Below are positions 1 to 10,114 of a stretch of DNA of 64,000 nt, piece by piece. Position numbers and translations under genes: made by a program. A model generated the notes under the pieces. The model was given only the letters and a program-made list of their open reading frames with translations, was not told the DNA's origin and did no database searches. Source of the stretch: Tritrichomonas musculus (Eukaryota; Parabasalia; Tritrichomonadida; Tritrichomonadidae); assembly GCA_039105265.1 (NCBI GenBank), contig JAPFFF010000007.1, forward strand, positions 1,302,001 to 1,366,000. Direction: 5' to 3'. Within the stretch, counting starts at the first letter, position 1. Every line of letters begins with the position of its first letter.

Positions 1-104
1 TACTGATTTAATATTTGTATTTCCTTTTATTGATTTATATTGATATTTATTTTATATAATTATTTTTTTTATAAGTGATATTGATAATAAATTAATTAAT
101 TATG

Positions 105-1398
105 TAAACTAGTCAAACAATTTATTTTTTCTATGCTCAATTGAAATTGAAAGAGTTAAGTGAAACTCTTTTGAGAGAAATAAAAAATGTAAAATATAGA
201 AAATATTTTATAATTATTCATTAATACCCATGTCTTTTATTATTAATTATAATTTTATATTATTTATATATAATAATTATTTTTATTATATATTATAGTA
301 ATAATAATAATAATATATAATTAATTATTCGATGCGGTAAATCTTATTTAATAAATTCTTAACATAAATTAATAACTCATATCACTAAGTTCAGAAAAAA
401 TAAAATCATTAAAAATGGTTATTATTAAAGAAATTGCTATATATTTTATATATTATATACTAATATATATATTAGAAATATATATTAAAAATATTATTAC
501 TTAGATATTCTCATAAAATAAAAAGATATTTTTATTTAAAACTAAAAGTTCAGAAAATATTCATATCACTAAATTAAGAGAAAATTTTGATTTAAAACTC
601 AGTTTATTCCAGGTATATAATTATTCGATCTTTATATAATATATAAACATATATATATGCATTATAAAAATATATAAACTGTTTATATACAGATATGTTT
701 TAATAGTAGAAAGATAACAATATTTAAAACTAAAAGTTCAGAAAATAATCATATCACTTAGAGCTAATTATTTTAATAATAAGAAAAAAGCATAAAAAAT
801 ATGCAAATATTATATTTCAATATTAAATAATTTATATTTATTTGGATATAATGCTATACAAAAAATTTAAAGTTTTAATATAAAATGATTATGAATATAT
901 TTAAAAGATATTTTATAGTTCTTTTTCTGAACTTAGTGATATGAGTTTTTTCTGAACTTTTAGTTTCAAATATTAATATCTTGTTTTAGATTTATATATA
1001 TTCATCCATAATTTGCTATATTTAATATATTGTAGAGTATAAAATATATATGATTATAATTAGTTTACGATAAAATAAAACAAAAAAAATATTTATGATT
1101 TTATCCTATAGATTGATGTGATATGAATCATCTCACTTTATTCAGAATTTATAAAATCGGATTTATTTCATATAATAATATATCAAATACTTTATACTAA
1201 TCATTATATATATATATAAAGAATAATAAAGATTATAAGATGGTAATATTATATAATTAATTATAATCATGCTGGATATATATATAAATATTATTTTAAT
1301 TTTCTATATTTTACATTTTTTATTTATTTCAAAAAAGTATCACTTAACTCTTTCAATTTCAATTGAGCATAGAAAAAATAAAATAATTGACTAGTTTA
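105..1398. mobile_element. Inverted-repeat (foldback-like) element, about 1.3 kb
   Basis: About 100 bp at 105-204 reappears as the reverse complement at about 1298-1398, with high but imperfect identity; both arms begin TAAACTAGTCAA when read inward. Nothing between them looks coding. Inside are further copies of a shorter motif, AAACTAAAAGTTCAGAAAA followed by CATATCACTAAG: direct at about 373-395, 537-576 and 723-760, inverted at about 922-975. I found no convincing target-site duplication, so the superfamily is unknown. A non-autonomous DNA transposon or foldback repeat is the simplest reading. Confidence 0.55.
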
Positions 1399-1938
1399 TT
1401 ATAAAAAATAATTCATAAACAATTTAATATTTTTTTATTTATAATAAATTAAATAAAACTCAAAATGATATGATATATCATCCGATAAATTGGCAAGAAA
1501 TAACTGAAATATATCATATATACAAAATAAATATATAATTAATAAATTTAATAAATGTTTTAATTGTTAAAATTTTAGATAAATATTGAGATAATAATGA
1601 TTTTTTATCTCTTGTAATATTTTATTTTTTCTCGATAAATCACAATAATATTCTAATAATAATGGAAAATATAATAATAGATATCCAATAAAAAAATGAA
1701 TATATTTATATATAACAAAAAAATTTATAATTGAGAAATATTTGATGAAATATATCCAAAAAATTAATATGCAATTGGCCCAAAAAAAGTATCCACAATG
1801 ATATAATATAATTAATAATCCTAGAATATATAACTTATATCCGCAAATATAATCAAGATAAGCTTAAAACCAATAAAATACAAATTTTAAAATAACGTAT
1901 TTTTTAGTTTCCACACACATTTTTAGACGAGTCTGTCT

Positions 1939-2251
1939 AAAGAAAAGGAATAAACCCCCTAACTTTTTCAACAACCCCCTAACTTTTTTTGACCATTTTT
2001 CCTTCTCAAATTAGCCTTTTTTGATGGCAAAAAGTACTTTCTTTTGAATTTAAATTAAAATTAGGAAAAAAGTTAGGGGGTTTTGTAAAGTTAAAATCAG
2101 GGCTTCTAAATTATAATACATAAATAATATTGAATACATTATTAAATATATTAAAATGAATGAATATTTATTGATCTATAAGAAGTTTTCTCTCAAATTT
2201 TAAAAAAGTTAGGGGGTTTTTTTATCGTTAGGGGGTTTTGAACTTTACTTT
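1939..2251. mobile_element. Short inverted-repeat element with doubled CCCCCTAAC motif
   Basis: Two copies of ACCCCCTAACTTTTT lie at about 1954-1988, 20 bp apart. The reverse complement AAAAAGTTAGGGGG lies at about 2067-2080 and 2204-2215, and GTTAGGGGGTTTTG at about 2227-2240. The outer arms extend as AAAG.AAAG before the motif. The G/C runs stand out sharply in this AT-rich DNA. It looks like a roughly 310-bp MITE with a doubled terminal motif; no target duplication was recognised. Confidence 0.45.
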
Positions 2252-2348
2252 ATGAAATTGGAAATCTGTTAATTTGCTAAAGCTTATACTATGGACTATA
2301 AATTATTATTGTTTATTATCAATTCATATTTTTTTTTAGAGTTCCTAT

Positions 2349-3310
2349 TAGAGATTTTAAACGCTCATCCATTTGAATTTATTTGAAAGAACTATCACAA
2401 TTATTTGAGATTATTTTTTTTTGCAGTTGATGATGTTAAAAATTCGTAATTTCTCAGAATTTTTCTGAACAAAGTTGAATGGTCGGAGGAAAAAAAATAA
2501 AGTATTGAAAAAAACTTTTATTAATTATTTTTTCTCTTATCTTGATAAAAATTAAATAAATCAATTATTTTCCTGACTAAATATGTTTTCCATCCTGATT
2601 GTTAATTGAGCATGAAGCAAATCCTCTGACAAATATCTAATTATTTAATAATCGAAAAAAAGGTTTTGAAAATTGTAAAATCTCATTAAAACTTCTCGAG
2701 CATAAAGAATTTATATCAACATTTGAAATTGATGAAATTTTTGCTCCTCTCTTTAAAATATTATTATTGAAAATTGAGATTATACTTATAAAAGCCTGAC
2801 AGTCTTGACAATTTTTTGAATGTTTATAATAACTTCTTTTTTGTAAATGGAATGACTTTTTCTTATACGAACAAAAAGGACAATAACTTTCAAAATTCTC
2901 ATGTGGAAAATACTTTATACCGTATCTCGCGAATCGTCGAACATTTTTGTCATATTCCGTATAATCGTTTTTTGAATCTATTTTTTTTAAAAATATCGAT
3001 TATAAGATGAGAACCTAGCTGAAGCATTTTAATAAAAATTATCTTAAAAATTCAATGCTTTAAAGATTTTAATATTATTATATTAATATCTTTTAAAATA
3101 TTTCACATAATAGAATTATAAGGGATGTTTTATTGTATAAATAAAATATTAAATATATAAATAAATATATACAAACATATATATATATATTTAATTGGAA
3201 TAATATTGAAATGAAGATTGAACATAATTATTTCTAAAAAAAATTATCTGAATTTTTTTTATCTCCATTGAAAAAAAATTGAATGAATAGTTGAGCGTTT
3301 AAAATCTCTA
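2349..3310. mobile_element. hAT-type non-autonomous element (962 bp)
   Basis: The ends are perfect 19-bp inverted repeats: TAGAGATTTTAAACGCTCA at 2349-2367 and its complement at 3292-3310. They are flanked by a perfect 8-bp direct repeat GTTCCTAT (2341-2348 and 3311-3318). hAT elements are known for 8-bp duplications of the form nTnnnnAn and for termini of the form YARNG; both fit exactly. The only internal open frame (2816-3010, about 64 codons, beginning with TTG) shows no recognisable transposase, so mobility would need an enzyme supplied elsewhere. The perfect duplication suggests a fairly recent insertion. Confidence 0.75.
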
Positions 3311-3318
3311 GTTCCTAT

Positions 3319-3772
3319 TTATCATAAAATTTGAATTTGCTTTATCAATCTTTTTGCGATTGTTTCAAATTTCATATAGAAATTAATTTTTTACAAAAAC
3401 TGAAAATAAACACTGAAAAAGTAAAATGATTTTCAAACCTAAAATTTTATTTCATTGAATTTCGTTTTTATTCGACATTATCGTCAAAATTTGACCATAC
3501 TCGTTATATACTTATAAATAGATTTTTCTTATTCAATATAAAATGAAAAGTAGAAATACTTGATTTAATTAATAAATCAATCATTAAATATTTTAATTTT
3601 TTTTATTATGGTCAGAATTAAATGAAAAATGATTAATCCAAATTCTTTATTAAACTTCTAATTGCTATCCTGAGATGAATTTCCTAAATTAGGAATGCAA
3701 CATACTACTTATCATTGAGTAAAATCAATTATAAACTTGAAATAATTGGCTTTATATTTCAATGAATTCATA
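3319..3772. other. Intergenic AT-rich DNA before the Rab gene
   Basis: About 450 bp of AT-rich sequence between the hAT-type element and the Rab leader. I see no coding frame and no structured RNA here. Confidence 0.5.
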
Positions 3773-3778
3773 TCACTT
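3773..3778 (+). promoter_or_regulatory. Putative initiator (TCACTT) of the Rab gene
   Basis: TCACTT fits the trichomonad initiator consensus TCA-Py-(T/A), in which the A is the start of transcription. It lies 29 nt before the ATG at 3804 and downstream of another in-frame ATG at 3762, so it favours 3804 as the true start. Such motifs are frequent by chance in AT-rich DNA. Confidence 0.35.
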
Positions 3779-3803
3779 TTTGGTGCTAAAATATAAATTT
3801 CAA

Positions 3804-4394
3804 ATGTCCTATCCTAAAGTTGTACTTGTTGGTGAAACAAACGTTGGCAAGACATCACTTTGTGAAAGATATCGCACATCTCATTTCAATACTAATTCAG
3901 TACCTACAATTGGCGCTGCAAAAGGATTACTCAATGTCAAAGTTGATGAAGAAACAGTTACTCTTGACCTTTGGGATACAGCAGGCCAAGAACGTTATCG
4001 AAGCTTAACTCCAATGTATTTTAGCAATTGCTGCGTCGCCATTTTTGTTTACGATATTGTAACAGAGCTTACATTTGCTTCTTTGAACAGCTTCTATTCG
4101 CTTTTGAAACAGAAAGCTCCTGATAGTTGCAATATTGTTATCGTTGGAAACAAATGCGATTTAGCTTCTGATCGAAAAGTTGATATTTTAGATGTTGAAG
4201 AATACGGCAATTCTATAAATGCAAAATTTTGTATGGAAACATCAGCAAAGACTGGCGCCGGAGTTGACGAGCTTTTTGTTCGAGTAGCAATGATTGCTAA
4301 AGAATCCGTTTCATCAAATCATAACACCAATAACAATCAATCATCACCTGTTGCTATAGATCAAAAAGAAACACAAAAAGGCAAGTGCTGCTGA
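3804..4394 (+). CDS. Rab5-group small GTPase
   Basis: A 196-residue Rab-type GTPase that would switch between GDP and GTP forms to recruit effectors to endocytic membranes. All nucleotide-binding motifs are present: P-loop GETNVGKTSL, switch II WDTAGQERYRSL, NKCD and ETSAK. It ends in KCC, a double-cysteine geranylgeranylation signal. The stretch SLTPMYF and the METSAK context resemble the Rab5/21/22 group, so endosomal work is likely, but the exact subclass is inferred. An in-frame ATG at 3762 would add 14 residues with no Rab homology. The ATG at 3804 gives the usual Rab N-terminus (MSYPKVVLVGE) and sits just after an initiator-like motif. A RasGAP/VPS9 protein further along (28.9 kb) belongs to the class of exchange factors that act on Rab5. 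Confidence 0.93.
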   Translation: MSYPKVVLVGETNVGKTSLCERYRTSHFNTNSVPTIGAAKGLLNVKVDEETVTLDLWDTAGQERYRSLTPMYFSNCCVAIFVYDIVTELTFASLNSFYSLLKQKAPDSCNIVIVGNKCDLASDRKVDILDVEEYGNSINAKFCMETSAKTGAGVDELFVRVAMIAKESVSSNHNTNNNQSSPVAIDQKETQKGKCC

Positions 4395-4633
4395 ATATAA
4401 ATTAATAATCCACAAATTTCGATACCATTTTATTTTTAATTATTTAATAAAATACATCTATCCATGAATACCATTTTTTTTTTTTTCAACATGACCAATC
4501 TGAGACAGAATAATATGATATTAACAATCATCATTTAAGTAAATAATATTAATTGTAATAGCAAACAAAGCGGCATTCCCAGTTGAAAATTTGATTTAAT
4601 AACACTTGAAAAAATAATAATAGATTGAAATTA

Positions 4634-5056
4634 TTAAAAAGATGAGCAATAAATTGATAATCTTGTATAATATTCAACAAGGAAATCTCTCAATTGCTTA
4701 CTTGCTACCTTTTCTAATATTTTTTGTGGAACATAACTTTTCCCTGAATCAAGTTCAACTAAAAAATATGTTTCAGAATCAATTTCGACTATATCTAAAA
4801 TAGATTTCAAATTAAGACCTTCAACTTTCTTGCATAATTCATTCATATTTGCATTACTAATTTCAAATTCACGAATTAAATCTTGATTAATATATTCAGC
4901 TTGGATCCAACTTTCTTTTCCTTGACCAAAATTTTCCCATGAAACAAGGTACAAAGTTTTTCCATTTTGGATTTTTTTCTCTTTAATCTTTTTAATTCGA
5001 TATTGGTGTAAATCAAGAACATTTCCTTCCATTTTAATAAACGGTCTCATTTTCAT
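4634..5056 (-). CDS. HP1-like chromo and chromoshadow domain protein
   Basis: A 140-residue protein with the two-domain plan of heterochromatin protein 1. The N-terminal chromodomain (about residues 18-66) reads HQYRIKKIKEKKIQNG then LYLVSWENF, then SWIQAEYI. The three aromatic positions that form the methyl-lysine cage in HP1 (Tyr in QYRIKKI, Trp in VSW, Phe in ENF) are kept, so binding of methylated histone H3 is plausible. The second domain (about 82-136), with ILDIVEIDSETYFLVEL and LRDFLVEYYTRLSIY, matches a chromoshadow domain, the dimerisation module. The hinge between them is short. The open frame runs on to a TTG at 5086, but the first ATG is at 5056; a second in-frame ATG lies two codons on. 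At 140 residues it is smaller than animal HP1. Loss or weakening of the dimer interface cannot be judged from sequence alone. Confidence 0.8.
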   Translation of the reverse strand: MKMRPFIKMEGNVLDLHQYRIKKIKEKKIQNGKTLYLVSWENFGQGKESWIQAEYINQDLIREFEISNANMNELCKKVEGLNLKSILDIVEIDSETYFLVELDSGKSYVPQKILEKVASKQLRDFLVEYYTRLSIYCSSF

Positions 5057-5220
5057 GATGCCGATGTAACAATCAAATAAAGACAAACAAAAAAGAAAAT
5101 GAGATAAAGCATTTTTGTAACATCGTTTTTACTAATGAAATGAATTATACATTTCAAGTTTCAACATACATATTTTAATTTTTTTTTTTTTTAAAGAAAA
5201 AATTACATGATCACCTTACA

Positions 5221-7602
5221 TTAACTCAAAAGCTCTGCTAATTCGAGGTTTCCTTTTCTTAATGCATATTGAAAAGGAAGTCTATAAATTTATTTCAATA
5301 AAAAATTCTATTATAATAAAGTAATCAAATTTCATAAAAGAACATCAATTAAATAGCATCTCTTAAATCAGTCCTGACTCCTTTATGAGAAAGAAGTAAT
5401 TTTATTATTTCTTTATTTCCTTTATCTGCCGCCCAATGAAGAGCAGTTCTAAAAATGAACCATTTGAAACACTATTAAATAGAATATTAAAAACGAAACA
5501 AGTATAAAAAGCTTGAAATTCTATAAATAATTATTAGAAATATCAACTGCATTTACATCGATTCTTGGATCATCTAAGAGACATTTCATTACATCAAAAT
5601 GACCAAATTCAGCAGCCTCATGAATTGGCATTCGATTAATAACAATAAAAATAAAATATCTGAATAAATTTTTTTTTAATTAAAATTACTTGTGGATTAA
5701 TAGCTATATCCTTATGTTGAAGTAATAATTTAACATTTTCTAAATGACCAAATCTTGAAGCATAATGAAGAGGTGTCTTATAAAATTTTTTTAAAAATGA
5801 AATTAAAAAAAAATTTTTTTTGAAAACACTGAAGTATTAAATAAAGACAAAAAAATCATATCTTCAATATTTACTTCAATTCCTTCCAATGCAAGCAAAA
5901 GCTCTAAAGATCGTGGATTACTCTGCATAGCAGCAAAATGAAGAGGAGTTTTCCCATTCAAAATATCAAACAAAACATTATTTGAAAAAAAAAAATTGAA
6001 AAAAAAATTTGATAAATTTCATATAAAAAAACATCTTTTGGATTAATATCAATTCCTTCATAATCAAGGAGCATCTCAACAGCTTCAGGACAATCATGTT
6101 TAACAGCATTATGCAGTGGTGTTCTATAAAAAAAAACAAACAATTTTGAACGAGATTAAAAAAAAAAAAAAATAAAATTTTTTTATTCGGCTTGTTAACG
6201 TCAACATTTGGCATTTTCAACAGAACATCAACAATTGCAGCATTTCCATTACAGCAAGCAATATTTAATGGTGTAACATGATTAAATAAAAAAAGTTGGA
6301 ATTTTATTTGAAAAATAATTTTTTTTTTTTTAAATTCGATTTAAAATCAAATGAAATTGCATGCAAATTTATATTTACGTCAGGATGCGACAAGATCAAC
6401 TCAACAATGTCTTGATGGTTCGAACGAGCAGCTTCGAACAAGAAAGTTTTCTTAGTTCGATCACGCTGATTGATGTAGACACCTTTTTCAATGCAACGTA
6501 TAATAACCGAATAATTTTCGGTTGGAATGCAAGAGTGAATCAACGGACCACAATCGAAATCGTCCTTTTTCAAGTTCTGAAACAAAGTAGTACTCAACCA
6601 TTCAAAAACATCGGAACGATGATAAAATGCGGCGATATTTAAAGATCCGTTAAAATTACTTTTTTCTTGTTCAAGTTTATGCAAAATTAATTCATTTTCA
6701 GAGGCAACCGCAAAATGGGAGGTTGGATAACGTTCGTACATGTGTTCTTCAAAATGTGCATGATTCAACATTAACAATTTTGTGCACTTTTCTGAATTGT
6801 GAGCAATTGAAAATTGAAGTAAAGTTGGTCGATTTTGAAGTATGAATTCGGTCTCAAAAACAGTACAATCAATGCGAACATCATCGAGATCAGGTATGTG
6901 ACTTATTTTGATTTGAAGAGATATGGCATCGTCATTTGCTATGGCATATGATATTGAAGATGGATGATAATGATTGATCGTTAAAAAATGAAAAAGTTTC
7001 CATTCATCTGCTCGAAGATCTTCAAGTTGACGAAAGAAATTGACAAAATAATATGGAAACATTAATAATTGAGTGCTATCAAACATTGAAATCGTTTTAC
7101 TATATAATTCTTGTCGATTTTGCTCGATTTCAGGAATAAACCAACAAAAATAAAGAAGAAATGAATTGCCATGCTTCGGATATTGTTTATAAAATTGCTC
7201 AATTCGATCAATTATTGTTTCTATGGTATAAACAGATTCTTCATATAACATTCTTAAAAAAGAAATCGGACCTATCTTGATCGTAACATCGGTTTTTGAA
7301 GGGGGAGGTGTAAAAATATAGTCAAGATAATAATTTGATAGATTTGATAAATCATTGTCTTCGTTTCCTTGCGATATAAGATAATTAAAAAGGTCAACAT
7401 AAAGACTAATATTCTTTTGCCTAATTATTGATGCAAAATAAAAATAATGAGCTATTTGAGGTAAATAATGAGAAATAAATTTAGGATCAAGTTCATCAAA
7501 AAATGTTTTATGAGCATCAATATTTTTCGAATTCAATTGAAATATTTTGTCTTGCAAATCTATAAATTTATTTGCAAGCTCAACAACATCATTTGGAAAC
7601 AT
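5221..7602 (-). CDS. DUF3447-type ankyrin-repeat protein, interrupted at each repeat boundary
   Basis: The first 415 or so codons (7602 to about 6358) form one open frame with the helical N-terminal region typical of the large trichomonad DUF3447/ankyrin family, followed by ankyrin repeats ending NHQDIVELILSHPDVNINLH. After that, coding continues as seven single ankyrin repeats in changing frames: about 6280-6182, 6125-6030, 5958-5857, 5779-5690, 5637-5533, 5450-5355 and 5283-5221, the last ending at a stop. Each carries a clear repeat such as RTPLHNAVKHDCPEAVEMLL or GKTPLHFAAMQ. The seven gaps are 52-82 nt, very T-rich on the coding strand, and fall at the same place in the repeat loop between DVN and TPLH. 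Four gaps end in AG but most lack a leading GT and none has the trichomonad branch/acceptor motif ACTAACACACAG. It is either an unusually intron-rich gene with non-standard borders or a decaying one. Confidence 0.7.
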
Positions 7603-7603
7603 T

Positions 7604-7609
7604 CTATGA
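7604..7609 (-). promoter_or_regulatory. Putative initiator (TCATAG) of the ankyrin gene
   Basis: On the minus strand TCATAG sits directly before the ATG at 7602 and would give a leader of about 5 nt, within the very short range known for trichomonads. The motif is short and could be chance. Confidence 0.3.
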
Positions 7610-7846
7610 ATAGAAATCCTAAAAAAATATTTTTATCTTAGAAAAGAAATGTTAAAAATATTAAATAATTATACTATCTTAATAAATAATTTATTTTTAA
7701 CATAAAAAGTAATTTAAATAAATCATTTATAATTTCAAAAAGAGAGAAAAAAAATAAAACTATTAATTCTATAGAAAAATCGTTTTTTTTATACTGATAT
7801 TTGAGAAATTTACATTGGTAAACGTACATCAAAAATCAAATCTTCG

Positions 7847-9340
7847 ATGCTATCTGCAGTAATTGATAGAGATAAAAATGAAAATGAAAACGAAAACCAA
7901 AATCATTTACTATATATGCTCAAAGAAGATAATTTATTTGATGGTTTCGGAGAAGATCAACGATCTTTAGAAGCAAAATATCTTACGGAAATGCGTGACT
8001 ATGATACTAAAATGATACAATTCGATTATGAAAGAAGATCTTTAAGACGAAGACGACAAGCTCTTCTTGATAAACAAAGATCATTACAAAAAAGAGAAAA
8101 AATTTTGGGTTTAGTTTCCCAAAACAGTGAAAAAGAAACTCAAATTTCTCCACAAGATCAAGAAATTATTTTACTTTTACGAAAAAAATTGGATGTTGTT
8201 CAAGCAGAGATCGATTACCATAATTCTTTATTTTTAACATTATCTAAAAATCATCATTCTCAGAAAAAAATGAATATTATATCAAATCATAATCGTGAAG
8301 ATTCAAATTATTATTTTCTTTCCTTAAAACAACAAGAAAGAGATTTACTTGAAAAGAAGAATTCAATTGATTCAAGGCAAATTGAAGCCAGAAGAATATT
8401 ATCAGAACCAATCGATGACATAAGACTTGAGGAATTATTAATAAATGATATCGAAGAAGATGCTGAATTAGTTGAAAATCAATACAATGCCATCGCTAAG
8501 AAAGACGATTATGAAAACTTAAATCAAATATTGATTCAATTGGATGAGCTCGAAGACAATAATAGACAAAGAAAAAAATATTTGACTTCCAAAAAGTATT
8601 CTGTTGAACAAGAAATGAGAATTTACTCATCAAAGAAACCATCATTCACAAGGAAATCACCTAGCCCTCAAAAACAAATAGAATTAAATAATTCATATTC
8701 AATTCGAAAAGATAAAGTTAGTCAAATCATTAATAACATATGCAATTCTTTGGATCAAAGGCATAAAAAATTAGTTGAAGAAGAAAAAAAGATTGATGAA
8801 CTCGATATTCAAAATAAAAGAAAGCGGACTGAAGTTGAAAAGCAATGGAACAAAAAACTCATACAAATTAAAACCCAGAAATCTCAAATTCGTGAAAAAG
8901 AAAAATTGAAATTAACAATTTCAGACATAACTGAAAAAATTGAAAATGACAGACACATATATCAATCTTTGTATGATAAAAAAAAGAAAATTAAGAGGAG
9001 AATCAAAACAATCCTCAGAGATAAAGATTATAATTCAATGAAGAACGCTGAACATCAGACTTTGGTTGCAAGTTTAAGTAAAAAAAGGGAAAAACTTGTT
9101 AAAATAGATGAACAATTAAAGAAAAGAACACAAGAATTCAAAAAACAAGAAATTGAAATTAAGAAAAAAGAAAAACAACTTCTTGAAGTTGAAGAAAGAG
9201 TAAATCAACTTGAACAAGAAGTGACAGAACTTCAAAAAAAGAATGACAATAAAATTAAACAGATTCAAGAAAGTACAGCTCAATTTGAAGCCTCTAGACT
9301 TGCATATTTAACAAAGATAAAAGATGAGAGCATATTTTAA
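7847..9340 (+). CDS. Long coiled-coil protein of unknown role
   Basis: A 497-residue protein rich in Lys, Glu, Gln and Arg. After a short Asp/Asn/Glu-rich start (ENENENQNH) nearly all of it has the heptad-like pattern of a coiled coil, in segments of about residues 35-100, 140-235 and 285-495. A Ser/Pro patch (FTRKSPSPQK, about residue 270) breaks the helix and is a plausible phosphorylation site. No enzymatic motif, signal peptide or membrane segment is visible. It is divergently placed from the ankyrin gene with 244 bp between the starts. A cytoskeletal or scaffolding role would be typical but is not shown by the sequence. Confidence 0.75.
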   Translation: MLSAVIDRDKNENENENQNHLLYMLKEDNLFDGFGEDQRSLEAKYLTEMRDYDTKMIQFDYERRSLRRRRQALLDKQRSLQKREKILGLVSQNSEKETQISPQDQEIILLLRKKLDVVQAEIDYHNSLFLTLSKNHHSQKKMNIISNHNREDSNYYFLSLKQQERDLLEKKNSIDSRQIEARRILSEPIDDIRLEELLINDIEEDAELVENQYNAIAKKDDYENLNQILIQLDELEDNNRQRKKYLTSKKYSVEQEMRIYSSKKPSFTRKSPSPQKQIELNNSYSIRKDKVSQIINNICNSLDQRHKKLVEEEKKIDELDIQNKRKRTEVEKQWNKKLIQIKTQKSQIREKEKLKLTISDITEKIENDRHIYQSLYDKKKKIKRRIKTILRDKDYNSMKNAEHQTLVASLSKKREKLVKIDEQLKKRTQEFKKQEIEIKKKEKQLLEVEERVNQLEQEVTELQKKNDNKIKQIQESTAQFEASRLAYLTKIKDESIF

Positions 9341-10114
9341 CTCTTTTATATCTTGTTTATCAAATAATAAATTGTATTTATATGATCAAATTTTCCCTTT
9401 TGAATAATTTTTGTTTTTAATTCAAAATACGATGTAGTGCTCTTTACAAATATTGTATTCAGGGTACACAAAGCATTCTTGAGAATATTTGTAAAATTTC
9501 AAAAAAAAAATTTGATTGTAAAAATGAAAAATATTTTTCAGAGAAATTATATAAACTATGCCTATTATTTTTAATAATATGAAAAAAGGTATTTGTTTTA
9601 CATAGAAAAGAAGTTAGAACAATTTTAGTCAAAATTGTGAAAATTTCTTTGCTAATTCAATTTATTAAAATAAATTGATAGTATTTTTTTTAACAAATTT
9701 TATTTTATTTTTTTATAAATTTACTAAAATTCAATTTTCAATAATCATTCAATATAAAAATAATTTCGGTATTCTTTAAATCATTTAATATAAATAAGGT
9801 TCTAAGAATAATCCCGTTTGAAATAAAATTCTTACGATCATTTTTTAAGTAAATTCAAAATGGGACAAAATTGAATGGTTTTAGGTTTTGATTTAAAAAT
9901 TGAGATTCATTGAAAAAAATGTTTTATTATTTCTCTTACAAATATCATATTTTATTTTAATATATCATGAAAATATTTATATAAATTGTTTATTAGAATA
10001 AAACATCCATAATAATGCTTATATTTTATATTAAATACAAGAAAAATATAAAAAAATAAAAATAACATTTTATTCAATACCTCATCAAATTAGAAATAGC
10101 CCTTTTTTTTAAAA
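9341..10114. other. Intergenic AT-rich DNA
   Basis: About 770 bp without a gene. A 12-bp inverted pair (TTTACAAATATT near 9443 and its complement near 9486) could form a weak hairpin; otherwise I see nothing. Confidence 0.4.

Noticed and set aside
2816-3010. 64-codon frame inside the hAT-type element
   Set aside because: It starts with TTG and shows no transposase or zinc-finger motif.
5221-6358. Standard GT-AG introns in the ankyrin gene
   Set aside because: Most gaps lack GT at the expected border and none has the conserved trichomonad acceptor, so ordinary introns cannot be claimed.
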